Origin: Glycomyces lechevalierae
GTDB lineage: Bacteria > Actinomycetota > Actinomycetes > Mycobacteriales > Micromonosporaceae
Reading direction: 5' to 3'
Assembly: GCF_027622945.1 (NCBI RefSeq)
Contig: NZ_JAPZVQ010000003.1
Location: 263,422-327,421 of the forward strand
Length of the DNA stretch: 64,000 bases
In this document: positions 46,731 through 55,349 of the stretch, one piece after another
How the letters are laid out: each line of letters begins with the position of its first letter
How positions within the stretch are numbered: position 1 is the first letter of the stretch
Notes under the pieces: model-generated
Database searches by the model: none
What the model was told of the DNA's origin: nothing
The model's input: the letters and a program-made list of their open reading frames with translations, nothing else
Made by a program: the position numbers and the translations under genes

Positions 46731-47636
46731 TCAGATGCCGCGGCCGCGGCGGTGCAGGGCTGCCATGACGGCCGGGACGCCGACGATGCCCGCCGCCGCT
46801 GCCGCCGCGACGGCCGCCCGGGGCTCGCTCGGGTTCGCCTTCGTGGCCCGCAGGGCCCAGCGGAGGGCCTCTTTGCGGTCGCCGGTGGCGGCGTGCCAGC
46901 AGGCGATCTGGCCGTAGACGCGCGCGGCGCCCTCGGGGCTGCCGTGGATCTCGGGGTGGCGGTCGAGGATCCAGCGGAGCGAGGAGATCTTGGTGTCCCA
47001 ACGGGTCTCGAAGTGCGAGCCGGCCCAGTTGACGAGCGCGTACGGCACGTCGACGTGGGCGATCGGGCGCCGCCGGGAGGCCCGCAGGAGCATGTCCCAG
47101 TCCTCGTTCTGGCTGCCGGGGGCGTCTTCGGCGACGAGCCCGAGCCCGCCGAGGAGGGCCGAGCGGCGGAACAGGAACGTGGAGGAGTGCAGCATCATCA
47201 TGCGCGAGCGGAGCAGGTCCCCGTGCCGCACCATGGTCTTCTGCGCCAGGCGCGAGTTGCGCCGGCCGCGGTAGTCGACCTCGATCGCGGTGGTGCACAG
47301 CTCGGCTTCGGTGCCGAGCGCGGTCACCTGCGCGGCGAGCTTGCCGGGGAGCCATTCGTCGTCGTCGTCGAGGAACGCCACGAGATCGGTGTCCAGCGCG
47401 GTGATCCCGGTGTTCCGGGCCCCGGCGAGGCCGGGGGTGCGCTCGTTCTTCACGACGCGCACGGGACGGTCGCCGTCGACCGCGAGCTCTTCGTCCACTT
47501 TGGCGCGGTCGAAGACCACGACGACTTCGAGCGCGCCGGGGTAGAACTGGGTCAGTACCGAGCGCAGCGCCGCGCGCACCTGCTGGGGGCGGTTGTGCGT
47601 GGGGATGACGATGCCCACCGAAGGCCAGTCAGTCAC
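46731..47636 (-). CDS. Family 2 glycosyltransferase
   Basis: 301 residues from GTG. GT-A fold: VGIVIPTHNRPQQVRAALRS at the start, and the DDDDEW metal-binding motif in TDLVAFLDDDDEWLPGKL. LVAEDAPGSQNEDWDMLLRASR carries the ED-W catalytic base. The last ~40 residues are an Ala-rich helix. Likely adds a sugar to the cluster's lipid-linked glycan in the cytosol. The start lies within the end of the sulfotransferase gene (8-base overlap), so the two are coupled. Confidence 0.92.
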   Translation of the reverse strand: MTDWPSVGIVIPTHNRPQQVRAALRSVLTQFYPGALEVVVVFDRAKVDEELAVDGDRPVRVVKNERTPGLAGARNTGITALDTDLVAFLDDDDEWLPGKLAAQVTALGTEAELCTTAIEVDYRGRRNSRLAQKTMVRHGDLLRSRMMMLHSSTFLFRRSALLGGLGLVAEDAPGSQNEDWDMLLRASRRRPIAHVDVPYALVNWAGSHFETRWDTKISSLRWILDRHPEIHGSPEGAARVYGQIACWHAATGDRKEALRWALRATKANPSEPRAAVAAAAAAGIVGVPAVMAALHRRGRGI

Positions 47637-48648
47637 GGGCGATCACCTCTTCCAGAACGGGTTCGTCCACAGGGGCCTCCTCGTCGTCGAGGTAGCCGTA
47701 GCGGCCCAGGAGGGGCCGGGTCAGGGTCGAGACCATGCGCCGGGTGCCGTCGGGCAGGTCCTCGGTCCAGGCCTCGTCGGGGTAGATCGGGATGCGCCCC
47801 ACGGTGAACCGCATCGGGTTGCCGGCCGCGGAGTGGCTGGGGCCCAGGTCGGCCCAGCCGTCCCCGATGAAGTTGTAGTCCGATTCCACCAGGTCCAGGC
47901 CGCAGAAGCGGCCCAGCGAGGCGATCACCTTGCGGGGGCGCTGGATGATCCGCTCGTAGCGGACGCGCCGCACGGGGACGCCGCGGCGGGCGAGGAGGCT
48001 GAACGCGGCGTTCTGCGCGTTCCACAGCATCGCGGCCTTCGCGGGGGAGTAGCGGGTCATCTGGTCGCCCGTGGGGGACTCGGGGCGGGCCACCTTCTTC
48101 GTCCACGAGTAGGCGACGCCGCGCGAGTCGCGCACGACGTGCAGCACCCGCAGGTCGATTTTGGGGGACCAGCGCAGGCAGTACGCGAGCGAGGCGTGCT
48201 TGGAGGAGTCGACCACGACCTGCGCGCGCGTGTCCTTGGCGGCGGCGGTGTAGATCTTCTCGAAGTACTCGGCATACTCGGTGACGAGCTGGTGCTGCGC
48301 GGGCGCGAGGCGCTTCGCCGCGAGCGCCGGGATGTGCCGAGTTCGGTCCACAGTGGCCTTGAGGGCGTTGAGGCGCTCGACGTCGACCTGCTCCCAGGAC
48401 CCGAAGGCGCGCTGCCCGATCCGCTGCCAGAACTCGCAGTGCGAGAACGTGGCGCCGCAGGCGCACATCTCGTTGCCCACGAGGTCCCGTTCCCACAGGT
48501 GGGTGATCTCGCCGAGGGGGACGACGCCGGGGAGCTGTCCGAGCAGGCGTTCGAGGAGCGTCGTGCCGCTGCGTCCGAGGCCTCCGATGAAGACCACTTT
48601 GACGCGGTTCTCGGACTCCACGGCCGTGTCGGCGATCTTCGCGCTCAC
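47629..48648 (-). CDS. Sulfotransferase 1 (Sulfotransfer_3 type)
   Basis: 339 residues from the GTG at 48648, preceded by GAGGG; longer upstream readings lack a ribosome site. The 5'-phosphosulfate loop VFIGGLGRSGTTLLERLL and the 3'-phosphate motif VVRDSRGVAYSWTKK identify a PAPS-dependent transferase. Two Cys pairs (CACGATFSHC) follow the first strand. It would move sulfate from PAPS to a sugar hydroxyl of the glycan. First gene of the minus-strand pair ending with the GT2. Confidence 0.9.
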   Translation of the reverse strand: MSAKIADTAVESENRVKVVFIGGLGRSGTTLLERLLGQLPGVVPLGEITHLWERDLVGNEMCACGATFSHCEFWQRIGQRAFGSWEQVDVERLNALKATVDRTRHIPALAAKRLAPAQHQLVTEYAEYFEKIYTAAAKDTRAQVVVDSSKHASLAYCLRWSPKIDLRVLHVVRDSRGVAYSWTKKVARPESPTGDQMTRYSPAKAAMLWNAQNAAFSLLARRGVPVRRVRYERIIQRPRKVIASLGRFCGLDLVESDYNFIGDGWADLGPSHSAAGNPMRFTVGRIPIYPDEAWTEDLPDGTRRMVSTLTRPLLGRYGYLDDEEAPVDEPVLEEVIARD

Positions 48649-48807
48649 TGATCCCTCGCTCACCTGGTGCTCCACTGCTGTCGGGGCCGCGATCCGAGTC
48701 GGGCTCGGAAACCTGCAGATGCCCCTTGATGATTCGTATAACGACCCGGGGTGGGGTGGGGGACACGCCCTGTCGCCGAATTTCCCGGAAAATCGCACGC
48801 GGACCTC

Positions 48808-48813
48808 TAACGT
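48808..48813 (+). promoter_or_regulatory. -10 box of a probable leaderless promoter
   Basis: TAACGT ends eight bases before the ATG of the WecG/TagA-like gene and no ribosome site is visible between them. Confidence 0.35.
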
Positions 48814-48821
48814 CTGATCGC

Positions 48822-49652
48822 ATGGAGCGTTTGGGCCCTTCGCGCGCGGACCGCCTCGGCGGCGCGCCCTCCCCCCGCGTCACGTTGGGCGGCATCGCCA
48901 TCGACCCCGTCACCGAGGCCGAGGCCGTGGCGCGCGTGATGGACGCGCTCGAGGCCGGGCGCGGCGGCCAGATCGTGACCCCGAACGTGGACATCGTCGC
49001 GGCCGCCCGCCGCAGCCGCGAGCTGCGCGCCATCATCGCCGCCTCGGACCTCGTGGTCGCGGACGGCGCGCCGCTCGTATGGGCCTCCAAAGTGGCCGGA
49101 ACGCCGCTGCCGGCCCGCGTCGCCGGCTCGGACCTCGTCTGGTCCCTCTCCGCAGCGGCCGCCACGCGCGGCCTGCGCATCGCCCTCCTGGGCGGCACCC
49201 CGGACGGCGCCGCGCGCCCCACCGAGCGTGCCGCCGACCTCCTCGAATCTCGTTACCCGGGCCTCAAAGTGGTCGGCGCCTGGTGCCCGCCCATGGGCTT
49301 CGACCGCGACGAGTCGCAGTGGCGGGCCCTCGTCGAACGCGTCGAAGCGGCCGCCCCCGACCTGGTCTACGTCGGCCTCGGCTTCCCCAAGCAGGAGCAC
49401 GTGATGGTGCGCCTGCGCGCGATCGCCCCGGACGCGTGGTTCCTCGGCTGCGGCGCCAGCATCGACTTCATCGCCGGGTACCGCCGCCGCGCCCCGAAAT
49501 GGATGCAGCGCACCGGCACCGAGTGGATCTTCCGGATGCTCTCCGAGCCGCGCCGCCTCGTCCGCCGCTACCTGAAAGACGACGTCCCCGAAGCCGTGCG
49601 CCTCCTCGCGGAGGCCTACCGGGAACGTCGTCGCGCGAACTCGGAGGTCTAG
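48822..49652 (+). CDS. WecG/TagA/CpsF-family glycosyltransferase
   Basis: 276 residues. GT26 pattern: QIVTPNVDIVAAARRSRELR, LVVADGAPLVWASKVAG, LLGGTPDGAARPTERAADLL and LVYVGLGFPKQEHVMVR, then FLGCGASIDFIAGYRRRAPKWM. Family members add N-acetylmannosamine(uronic acid) or related sugars to lipid-linked GlcNAc early in teichoic-acid or antigen assembly. It is the only plus-strand gene of the central cluster, and its last bases overlap the end of the convergent methyltransferase gene. Confidence 0.92.
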   Translation: MERLGPSRADRLGGAPSPRVTLGGIAIDPVTEAEAVARVMDALEAGRGGQIVTPNVDIVAAARRSRELRAIIAASDLVVADGAPLVWASKVAGTPLPARVAGSDLVWSLSAAAATRGLRIALLGGTPDGAARPTERAADLLESRYPGLKVVGAWCPPMGFDRDESQWRALVERVEAAAPDLVYVGLGFPKQEHVMVRLRAIAPDAWFLGCGASIDFIAGYRRRAPKWMQRTGTEWIFRMLSEPRRLVRRYLKDDVPEAVRLLAEAYRERRRANSEV

Positions 49653-50380
49653 CGCCGCCGTGCGATGTACACGACGTCCGTGGCCCACTTCGACATCGGG
49701 GACGCCAGCGCGGCGTCCGCGGCCTTCGCGGCCCAGCCCCACGGGGCGCGGTAGCAGCCCTGGGTGAACAGCGTGAAGCCCTGCATGCCGACCAGCTCGA
49801 AGCCGTGGCGCGAGAAGAGGTCCCGCATCTCCTGGTGCGAGAGCTCCTGGAACCACGTGCTCGCGTCGAGCCGCCCGAAGGTCTTGCGCAGGTGCCGCAG
49901 CGATGAGGCGTTGCCGTGGTTCTCGACCAGCAGCAGCCCCGAGTCCGAGTCCGGCAGCGCCGCGGAGGCGAAGTCCATCAACTGGTCGCGCAGGTGCAGG
50001 TCCACATTGAGCACGAAGCGGAATGCGGTGACCAGCGCCGGGCGGCTCGGGTCGACCTCGGGCGAGGCCAGGCCCGGGCGCACCAGGTGCGCGTACCCAG
50101 GGGTGCCGAGCTCGCGCCCCTTCTGCAGCATGGCCTCCGAGGTGTCGTAGCCGTGCGAGACCGCGCACAGCCCAGCGAGCATCCGCGAGACGCGGCCGGT
50201 GCCGCACGCGAAGTCGTGGTGGGTCGGCTTGGTCGCGAACGCGTTCGGCACGAAGCCGCGCAGCCATCCGGCCTGGCGGTTGGAGACGATCGACGAGAAC
50301 GTCCCGGGCGCGTACGTCCGCTCGGCGTACTTCTCTACCGCGGTCGGGTCCTGGAACACCTCGGTGTAATTGCTGGCCAC
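49649..50380 (-). CDS. Class I SAM-dependent methyltransferase
   Basis: 243 residues from GTG with AAAGGGA upstream. Motif I is HHDFACGTGRVSRMLAG. SHGYDTSEAMLQKGRE and ALVTAFRFVLNVD follow the methyltransferase_11/25 pattern. Position between glycosyltransferase and flippase genes suggests O-methylation of a sugar of the surface glycan; the substrate is not certain. Lies 16 bases after the flippase gene. Confidence 0.85.
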   Translation of the reverse strand: MASNYTEVFQDPTAVEKYAERTYAPGTFSSIVSNRQAGWLRGFVPNAFATKPTHHDFACGTGRVSRMLAGLCAVSHGYDTSEAMLQKGRELGTPGYAHLVRPGLASPEVDPSRPALVTAFRFVLNVDLHLRDQLMDFASAALPDSDSGLLLVENHGNASSLRHLRKTFGRLDASTWFQELSHQEMRDLFSRHGFELVGMQGFTLFTQGCYRAPWGWAAKAADAALASPMSKWATDVVYIARRR

Positions 50381-50396
50381 GAAGTCCCTTTCAAGT

Positions 50397-51860
50397 TCAG
50401 ATCCTGTGGCGGTAGCGCAGCAGCGCCACCGCCCACGCGAGGCCCGCGGCCGCGAGCGCGGCCGTCGTCCAAAGTGGGCCCAGCGGTGCCGCCGCCAGCG
50501 GCAGGACCCCGAATCCGAGACCGGCCGCAAGCAGCGCCCGCCTCGTCAACGCCCCGAACGGGTGCAAGCCGAATGTGCGCCACAGTTGCGCGAGTGGAAC
50601 CAAATTATTGACCAGAACCGCCGCCGACCACGCGATCGCCGCGCCGACGACCCCCATGGAAGGGATCAACGCCAGGTTCAACCCCACATTGACGACGAGT
50701 GAAATCGAGACGTCGATCAACTGCCACGAGGTCTTCCCGGCCATGGCCAGCATCGAGTCGACCACCCCGCACGCGGAGCTGCACATCATGGCGGGCACCA
50801 GGATCCACACCACGAGCCGCGCGTCCGCGCTGACGTACTCGCCGCCGAACAGTCGCAGGTACCAGTCCGCGAGCAGGCCCACGCCGAGGTATACGGGCCA
50901 CGTGATCGCCACGATCCACGCCGTCGACTCCTGGTACAGCGACAGCGCCGACGCGGGCCTCCCGGACGCCATCGCGGCGGCCGCGCGCGGCTGCACCGAC
51001 TGCCCGACCGCGCCCGAGGCCATCTGCCCGACGATCACGAACCGCGTCGCCACCGTGTACACGGCCGCCGCGCCCAGCCCGGCCAGCGCCGCGACCATGA
51101 TGATGTCGAGCCGCTGCAGACCCAGCTGCGCCACGCCCGCCGCCGCGCGCGGCGCCGTGAACCCCCAGAATGCCCGGGCCGAGACCCGGTCCGGGAAGCC
51201 CTGATCGGCGCGCGAGCGCCGGTGCCGCCGCGCCAGGTACCAGCCCGCCGCGACGGCCGCCGGCAGGTACGGCAGCACCCACGCGAACGTGATCGTGAGC
51301 GGCGAAGCGGTGCCCGCCAACGCGATCGCCCCGAGTCCCACCAGTTGCGCGACGGTGCGGCCGAGCTTGTCGATGAGGACCGAGGGCCCCATGAGCCGGT
51401 ACCCGCGCGTCGCGGCGAGCAGCGCCTCCAGCGCCACGGACGCCGGCAGGAACACCGCGATGAGCCGCACCAGGTCCGGGCTCTGGAACATCGGCGCCGC
51501 GAGCAGCAGCCCGAACGCCGTCGCCATCGACGCGATCGCGGCCGGCCACAGGCCGAGCTTGAGGACCGAGCCGACCGCGCCGTCCCGCCCGTTCTGGTGC
51601 AGCCGCGCCACCCAGTACACGAGCCCCGTGGGCGTGCCCAGGCGCGCGATCGCGCCCGCGAGCAGGAACACCGAGGTCGCCGCGAAGAACGCGCCCGCCT
51701 CGACGGGCGAGAGCGCCACCGCCGCCAGCCACGTGACCGCCAGGCCCCCGAGGCCGGAGACTGCTGCGCCCACGAGGTTGACGAGGCCGCCGCGGGCGGT
51801 CCCGCGCAGCTCTTCGCGTCCTGCGTCCTCTGCTGTGGCGGCGGCCGTCAGCGCCGCCAA
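50397..51860 (-). CDS. Polysaccharide flippase (Wzx/MATE-like)
   Basis: About 487 residues with 12-14 membrane helices and few soluble parts. VLKLGLWPAAIASMATAFGL, YTVATRFVIVGQMASGAVGQ and the C-terminal LLAAGLGFGVLPLAAAPLGP fit the oligosaccharide flippase family. It would turn lipid-linked repeat units to the outer face. The TTG at 51860 is preferred because GGGAGG lies about nine bases upstream within the preceding gene's end; a GTG at 51878 is an alternative. Confidence 0.88.
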   Translation of the reverse strand: MAALTAAATAEDAGREELRGTARGGLVNLVGAAVSGLGGLAVTWLAAVALSPVEAGAFFAATSVFLLAGAIARLGTPTGLVYWVARLHQNGRDGAVGSVLKLGLWPAAIASMATAFGLLLAAPMFQSPDLVRLIAVFLPASVALEALLAATRGYRLMGPSVLIDKLGRTVAQLVGLGAIALAGTASPLTITFAWVLPYLPAAVAAGWYLARRHRRSRADQGFPDRVSARAFWGFTAPRAAAGVAQLGLQRLDIIMVAALAGLGAAAVYTVATRFVIVGQMASGAVGQSVQPRAAAAMASGRPASALSLYQESTAWIVAITWPVYLGVGLLADWYLRLFGGEYVSADARLVVWILVPAMMCSSACGVVDSMLAMAGKTSWQLIDVSISLVVNVGLNLALIPSMGVVGAAIAWSAAVLVNNLVPLAQLWRTFGLHPFGALTRRALLAAGLGFGVLPLAAAPLGPLWTTAALAAAGLAWAVALLRYRHRI

Positions 51861-52732
51861 CTCGGCACGCCTCCCAGCCACTCCACGAGCCGCTCGTCGT
51901 AGGGCCCGTAATGCTCGGTCAGCTGCTCGCGCAGGGCCGCGGACATCGGGGAGGGACGCCCGCGCGCGTTGTGCCGCGCGAAGGCGAACTCCCCGAGCCA
52001 CGGCAGCCCCAGGAACCGCAGCACGCGCTCGAACGCGTCCTCGGGCCTGGAGAAGAACTCCCCGGAGTCGAGCACCAGGACCTTGTCCCGGCCCACCTGC
52101 TCCGCAAGCGGCTCAAGGTAATCGGTGTACCGTCCCCGCGCCGTGTAGGCGTGGTGCTGGTGGTCGAAGTCGTAGAGCGAAGGGTCGGCCCGCAGCCGCT
52201 CCTCCTTGCCCGCCAGCCGGGCCTCCTCGGCCGCGACGGCCTCCTCGAAGTCCGCGATTGGCTCGAACCCGCGCGCCACCTCGTGCGCGTGGTGCGACCA
52301 CGCCCGCTCCACCGGGTCGCGCACGAGCACGATCACCTTGACCCCCGGCAGGTCCCGCGCGAACCGCGTCGCCGCCAGCGGGTGGTACAGGTAGTACGGG
52401 CTCGACTCGAAGCCGATCGGCGCGAGGCCGGTGTGGTCGGCGATGCGCCGCGAGGCCGCCTGCGTCGGGAAGTGCCCCCGGTACCAGGACATGCCCTTGT
52501 CGTAGTCGGTGTCGAAGTAGTGCACGCCCTTGTGGAACACCGGTTTCAGTATCGCCGGGTGCTGGGCCAGGGCCCGGTACAGGGACGTCGTGCCGCAGCG
52601 CTGGCCGCCGCAGATGAGCAGGCCCGGGAGGATCCGGGACGAGGCCGTCAACCGCCCGAACGTGCGGGAGGAGTGCCCGACGACGGCCTTCAACTGGCTC
52701 GGGATGCGCTCCCGGAGCGTCCTTTGGCTCAC
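51848..52732 (-). CDS. Sulfotransferase 2
   Basis: 294 residues from the GTG overlapping the kinase-like gene's stop (GTGA). PAPS motifs: the 5'-loop LICGGQRCGTTSLYRALAQH and VKVIVLVRDPVERAWSHHAH as the 3'-phosphate site. ESSPYYLYHPLAATRFARDL is the typical NDST/heparan-type segment between them. It differs from sulfotransferase 1 in family, so two positions of the glycan may be sulfated. The flippase start lies inside its end. Confidence 0.92.
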   Translation of the reverse strand: MSQRTLRERIPSQLKAVVGHSSRTFGRLTASSRILPGLLICGGQRCGTTSLYRALAQHPAILKPVFHKGVHYFDTDYDKGMSWYRGHFPTQAASRRIADHTGLAPIGFESSPYYLYHPLAATRFARDLPGVKVIVLVRDPVERAWSHHAHEVARGFEPIADFEEAVAAEEARLAGKEERLRADPSLYDFDHQHHAYTARGRYTDYLEPLAEQVGRDKVLVLDSGEFFSRPEDAFERVLRFLGLPWLGEFAFARHNARGRPSPMSAALREQLTEHYGPYDERLVEWLGGVPSWRR

Positions 52733-53964
52733 GACTGGCCCCCTGTCTCCGAAGCGGTGCGCTGGCGCGCGATGTGGCGCAGGAGCGTCGGCAGGAGCCA
52801 GCGGCCCAGGGCGCCCAGTGCTGCGCCGGCGCGCTCGGCCTGGTCGCCCATGTAGCGGGCGGCGAGGTCGACGAGGTACAGCAGCGCGGTCGGCTCGGCC
52901 TCTGCGGGCGCGATCCCCATGGGCGCCAATACGGAAGGCGCTTCGGCGACGAGGCCGAGCACGGCCGTGGTCGGGTCCGCGCCGCGCGTCACGATGTGGT
53001 CCTGGAGGCGGTAGTGGGCGGCGTCGAACCCGTAGGGGACGCCGGTCTCGAACCGCTCGAGGTCCCACAGGTACACCAGGGCCTCGGTCTCGCGGGTGTT
53101 CCACGGGGACCAGTCGCCGTGCCACGCGCCGAAGGTCAGCTCCGTGCCCGAGAACCGGTCGAGCAGGGTCTCCCCGGCGGTCTGGAGCGTGTCCGCGTCC
53201 GTCTCGCCGCGGTCGGTGAGGTCCTTGAGTCGGGCGCGAAGCCTTGCGGCGTAGTCGGATTCGCCGAGCGGAGAGCGCAGGGTCCCGCAGGCGTCGGCGA
53301 GTTCGCGCATGGCGGCGGTGCGGCGCGAGGGCCCGAGATCCGAAGGCGCGTCCCAGGACGGGAGCGCGGAGGTCACCATCAGGTTGTGGCCGTTCCAGTT
53401 CCCGGCGTGCAGGAGCCGGGGCACCCGCACCAGTTCGAGGTCGCAGAACTCGCTGAGGCGCCGCGTCGCGTTGGTCTCGGCTTCGACGAGTTCGCGCGTG
53501 AGCGGGTTGACCCCGAGCTTCGCGAAAGCGACCGTGGTCGCGTCGCCGTCGAGGATCTGCAGCACCGGCTTGCGGTTCGCCCGCGCCGGTCCGATGTGGA
53601 TGCTCAGGTGCACCTCGTGCCCGAGGACGGAGGCGAGGTGGTCGTCGATGCCTTCGGCGCCGCCGACTTTGATGCGGTGCGGCAGCAGCATCCGGTCGAT
53701 GCCGAGGCGCAGGGCCCACACGGCGGCGTCGCGCTTGAGGCGCGCGCCGCGCGCGGCGGGCCGGGCGTAGCGGGTCAGCGCGGCCGCGGCGACCTTGCGG
53801 TCGGACGCCGGGATGAGTACGCGCGGCTTGCGTCGGCCCGGCACCACGATGTACGGCCGCGTTGCATCTTGCTGCGCCGCACCGGGGTACAACTGGTCCA
53901 CCACCTCCGCGAGGTAGGTCGCGCGCCTGCGCAGGTCATCGGCGGTCTTCAGGGCTCGGCTCAT
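52729..53964 (-). CDS. APH/choline-kinase-like phosphotransferase
   Basis: 411 residues. The C-terminal half carries the kinase signature FGAWHGDWSPWNTR (catalytic HGD-x(3)-N) and VYLWDLERFETGVPYGFD (metal Asp). The first 220 residues, with few recognisable motifs, would form the N-lobe. Antibiotic resistance is unlikely given its place in a polysaccharide operon; phosphorylation of a glycan component or precursor is more plausible but unproven. Overlaps its neighbours as ATGA and GTGA. Confidence 0.78.
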   Translation of the reverse strand: MSRALKTADDLRRRATYLAEVVDQLYPGAAQQDATRPYIVVPGRRKPRVLIPASDRKVAAAALTRYARPAARGARLKRDAAVWALRLGIDRMLLPHRIKVGGAEGIDDHLASVLGHEVHLSIHIGPARANRKPVLQILDGDATTVAFAKLGVNPLTRELVEAETNATRRLSEFCDLELVRVPRLLHAGNWNGHNLMVTSALPSWDAPSDLGPSRRTAAMRELADACGTLRSPLGESDYAARLRARLKDLTDRGETDADTLQTAGETLLDRFSGTELTFGAWHGDWSPWNTRETEALVYLWDLERFETGVPYGFDAAHYRLQDHIVTRGADPTTAVLGLVAEAPSVLAPMGIAPAEAEPTALLYLVDLAARYMGDQAERAGAALGALGRWLLPTLLRHIARQRTASETGGQS

Positions 53965-55349
53965 CGGTTCTCCGTCTCTGGGCCGTGGTGTGACACCTCG
54001 GGCAGGCGGCCCGCGGCGAGGAGGACGTAGCTGAGCAGGGTGAACAGGAGGGGCGTCACGAGGGCGTTGTAGTAGAACATGGTGATCAGCGAGAAGCCGA
54101 CGACGGCGCTCCCGGCGATGCCGACCGCGGTGTGGTCGTGTCGGAACCGCCACAGGACCGCGAGCGCGAACCCGAGGTAGGTGACGGCGCCGAGGATCCC
54201 GTGGGCGAACATGACCTGCCAGAGCTGCCCGTTCCCGCCGAGCGTGCGCCCGCCGCAGCGCGGGCATTCGGGCGTGGGGCCCACGGCGATCGACTCGCCC
54301 GAGCCGAGCGTCTTGCGCGTCGACCCGAACCCGATCACGGGGGAGTGCTCGAGCACCAGCTCCGTCGCCCGCTCGGACGAGAACGCCCGGCCCTCGTCGG
54401 AGTGCCCGTGGTCGAGCCGGGTCTGCACCACCGTCCCCAATGGTGTCAGGACCACGAGCAGCACTGCGGCGCAGGCGGCCCCGCCCAGGGCGAGCATTCC
54501 GCCGGGCCGGCCCGAGACGAGCAGCCGGAGCGCCGCGAACACCGCGATGGCGGCCAGGCCGAGCCACAGGCCGCGGTTCATCGAGTACACGGCGGGCACG
54601 AGCGAGACGACGAGCAGCGCGACCGCGGCGGCCCGCCACTTCGCCTTCACCGGTGTGCAGAACGCCGCCACGAGGAACCAGACCGCGGTGATGGCGAAGT
54701 TGTTGCCCCACGTGTTGGTGTAGCCCCACGGGGCGGCCGGGCGCGGCGTGTCGTACCCGAGGAAGTCCATGGTCTGCGCGGCCGCCGGGTGCACGAGCGA
54801 CTGGACGAACCCGTCCTTCGCCACGGCCTTCGGCAGCAGCGCCTCCACCGGCGACGTGTACTCGAACGACCCGAAGAACGTGCCGAGGAACCCGCCCGCG
54901 ACGGTGACCACGAACAGCCACCCGAGCAGCCGGACCAGCTTGTCCCGCTTGAGCTTCCCCTCCGCCAGCAGGTTGTACGCCCACAGGGCGATGAGGGTGC
55001 AGCAGCAGTAGAAGCCGAGCCGGAACGTCGCGCCGGGCAGGCTTGAGAACCACGTCTCGCGCACCGTCCCCGGCGGGTCCACGCCCAGGTTCGCGAGGCT
55101 CAGCGTGACCGCGAGGAGGAACAGCAGCCACCACCCGAACGCGGGCGGCACCGCGATCGACCTGCGCCGCACCAGCTTCACGGCCGCGACTGCCGCGACG
55201 AACGGGATCACCAGGACGCCCATGCCGAGCGCCCACCACAGCGGGAACCCCGCGAGCAGCCAGGTGAGCGAGGCGCCTTCGCGGTCGCCGCGAGCGGCGG
55301 GGTCGATCCGGACGCGCCCGGCCGAGCGGGCGGCCGCGAGGAGCGTCAT
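53961..55349 (-). CDS. O-antigen ligase/Wzy-type polymerase
   Basis: 462 residues, about ten membrane helices. The large outer loop (residues ~300-375) contains FSSERATELVLEHSPVIGFG, the typical ligase segment, and a CPRCGG motif, then GNGQLWQVMFAHGILG. This Wzy_C/O-antigen-ligase layout joins or transfers glycan units on the outer face of the membrane. Its start overlaps the Wzz stop as ATGA, and the kinase-like start follows in the same way. Confidence 0.87.
   Translation of the reverse strand: MTLLAAARSAGRVRIDPAARGDREGASLTWLLAGFPLWWALGMGVLVIPFVAAVAAVKLVRRRSIAVPPAFGWWLLFLLAVTLSLANLGVDPPGTVRETWFSSLPGATFRLGFYCCCTLIALWAYNLLAEGKLKRDKLVRLLGWLFVVTVAGGFLGTFFGSFEYTSPVEALLPKAVAKDGFVQSLVHPAAAQTMDFLGYDTPRPAAPWGYTNTWGNNFAITAVWFLVAAFCTPVKAKWRAAAVALLVVSLVPAVYSMNRGLWLGLAAIAVFAALRLLVSGRPGGMLALGGAACAAVLLVVLTPLGTVVQTRLDHGHSDEGRAFSSERATELVLEHSPVIGFGSTRKTLGSGESIAVGPTPECPRCGGRTLGGNGQLWQVMFAHGILGAVTYLGFALAVLWRFRHDHTAVGIAGSAVVGFSLITMFYYNALVTPLLFTLLSYVLLAAGRLPEVSHHGPETENR

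Noticed and set aside
52729..53964. Aminoglycoside-resistance gene
   Set aside because: Kinase motifs are shared by many small-molecule kinases, and the gene is embedded by overlaps in a polysaccharide operon.
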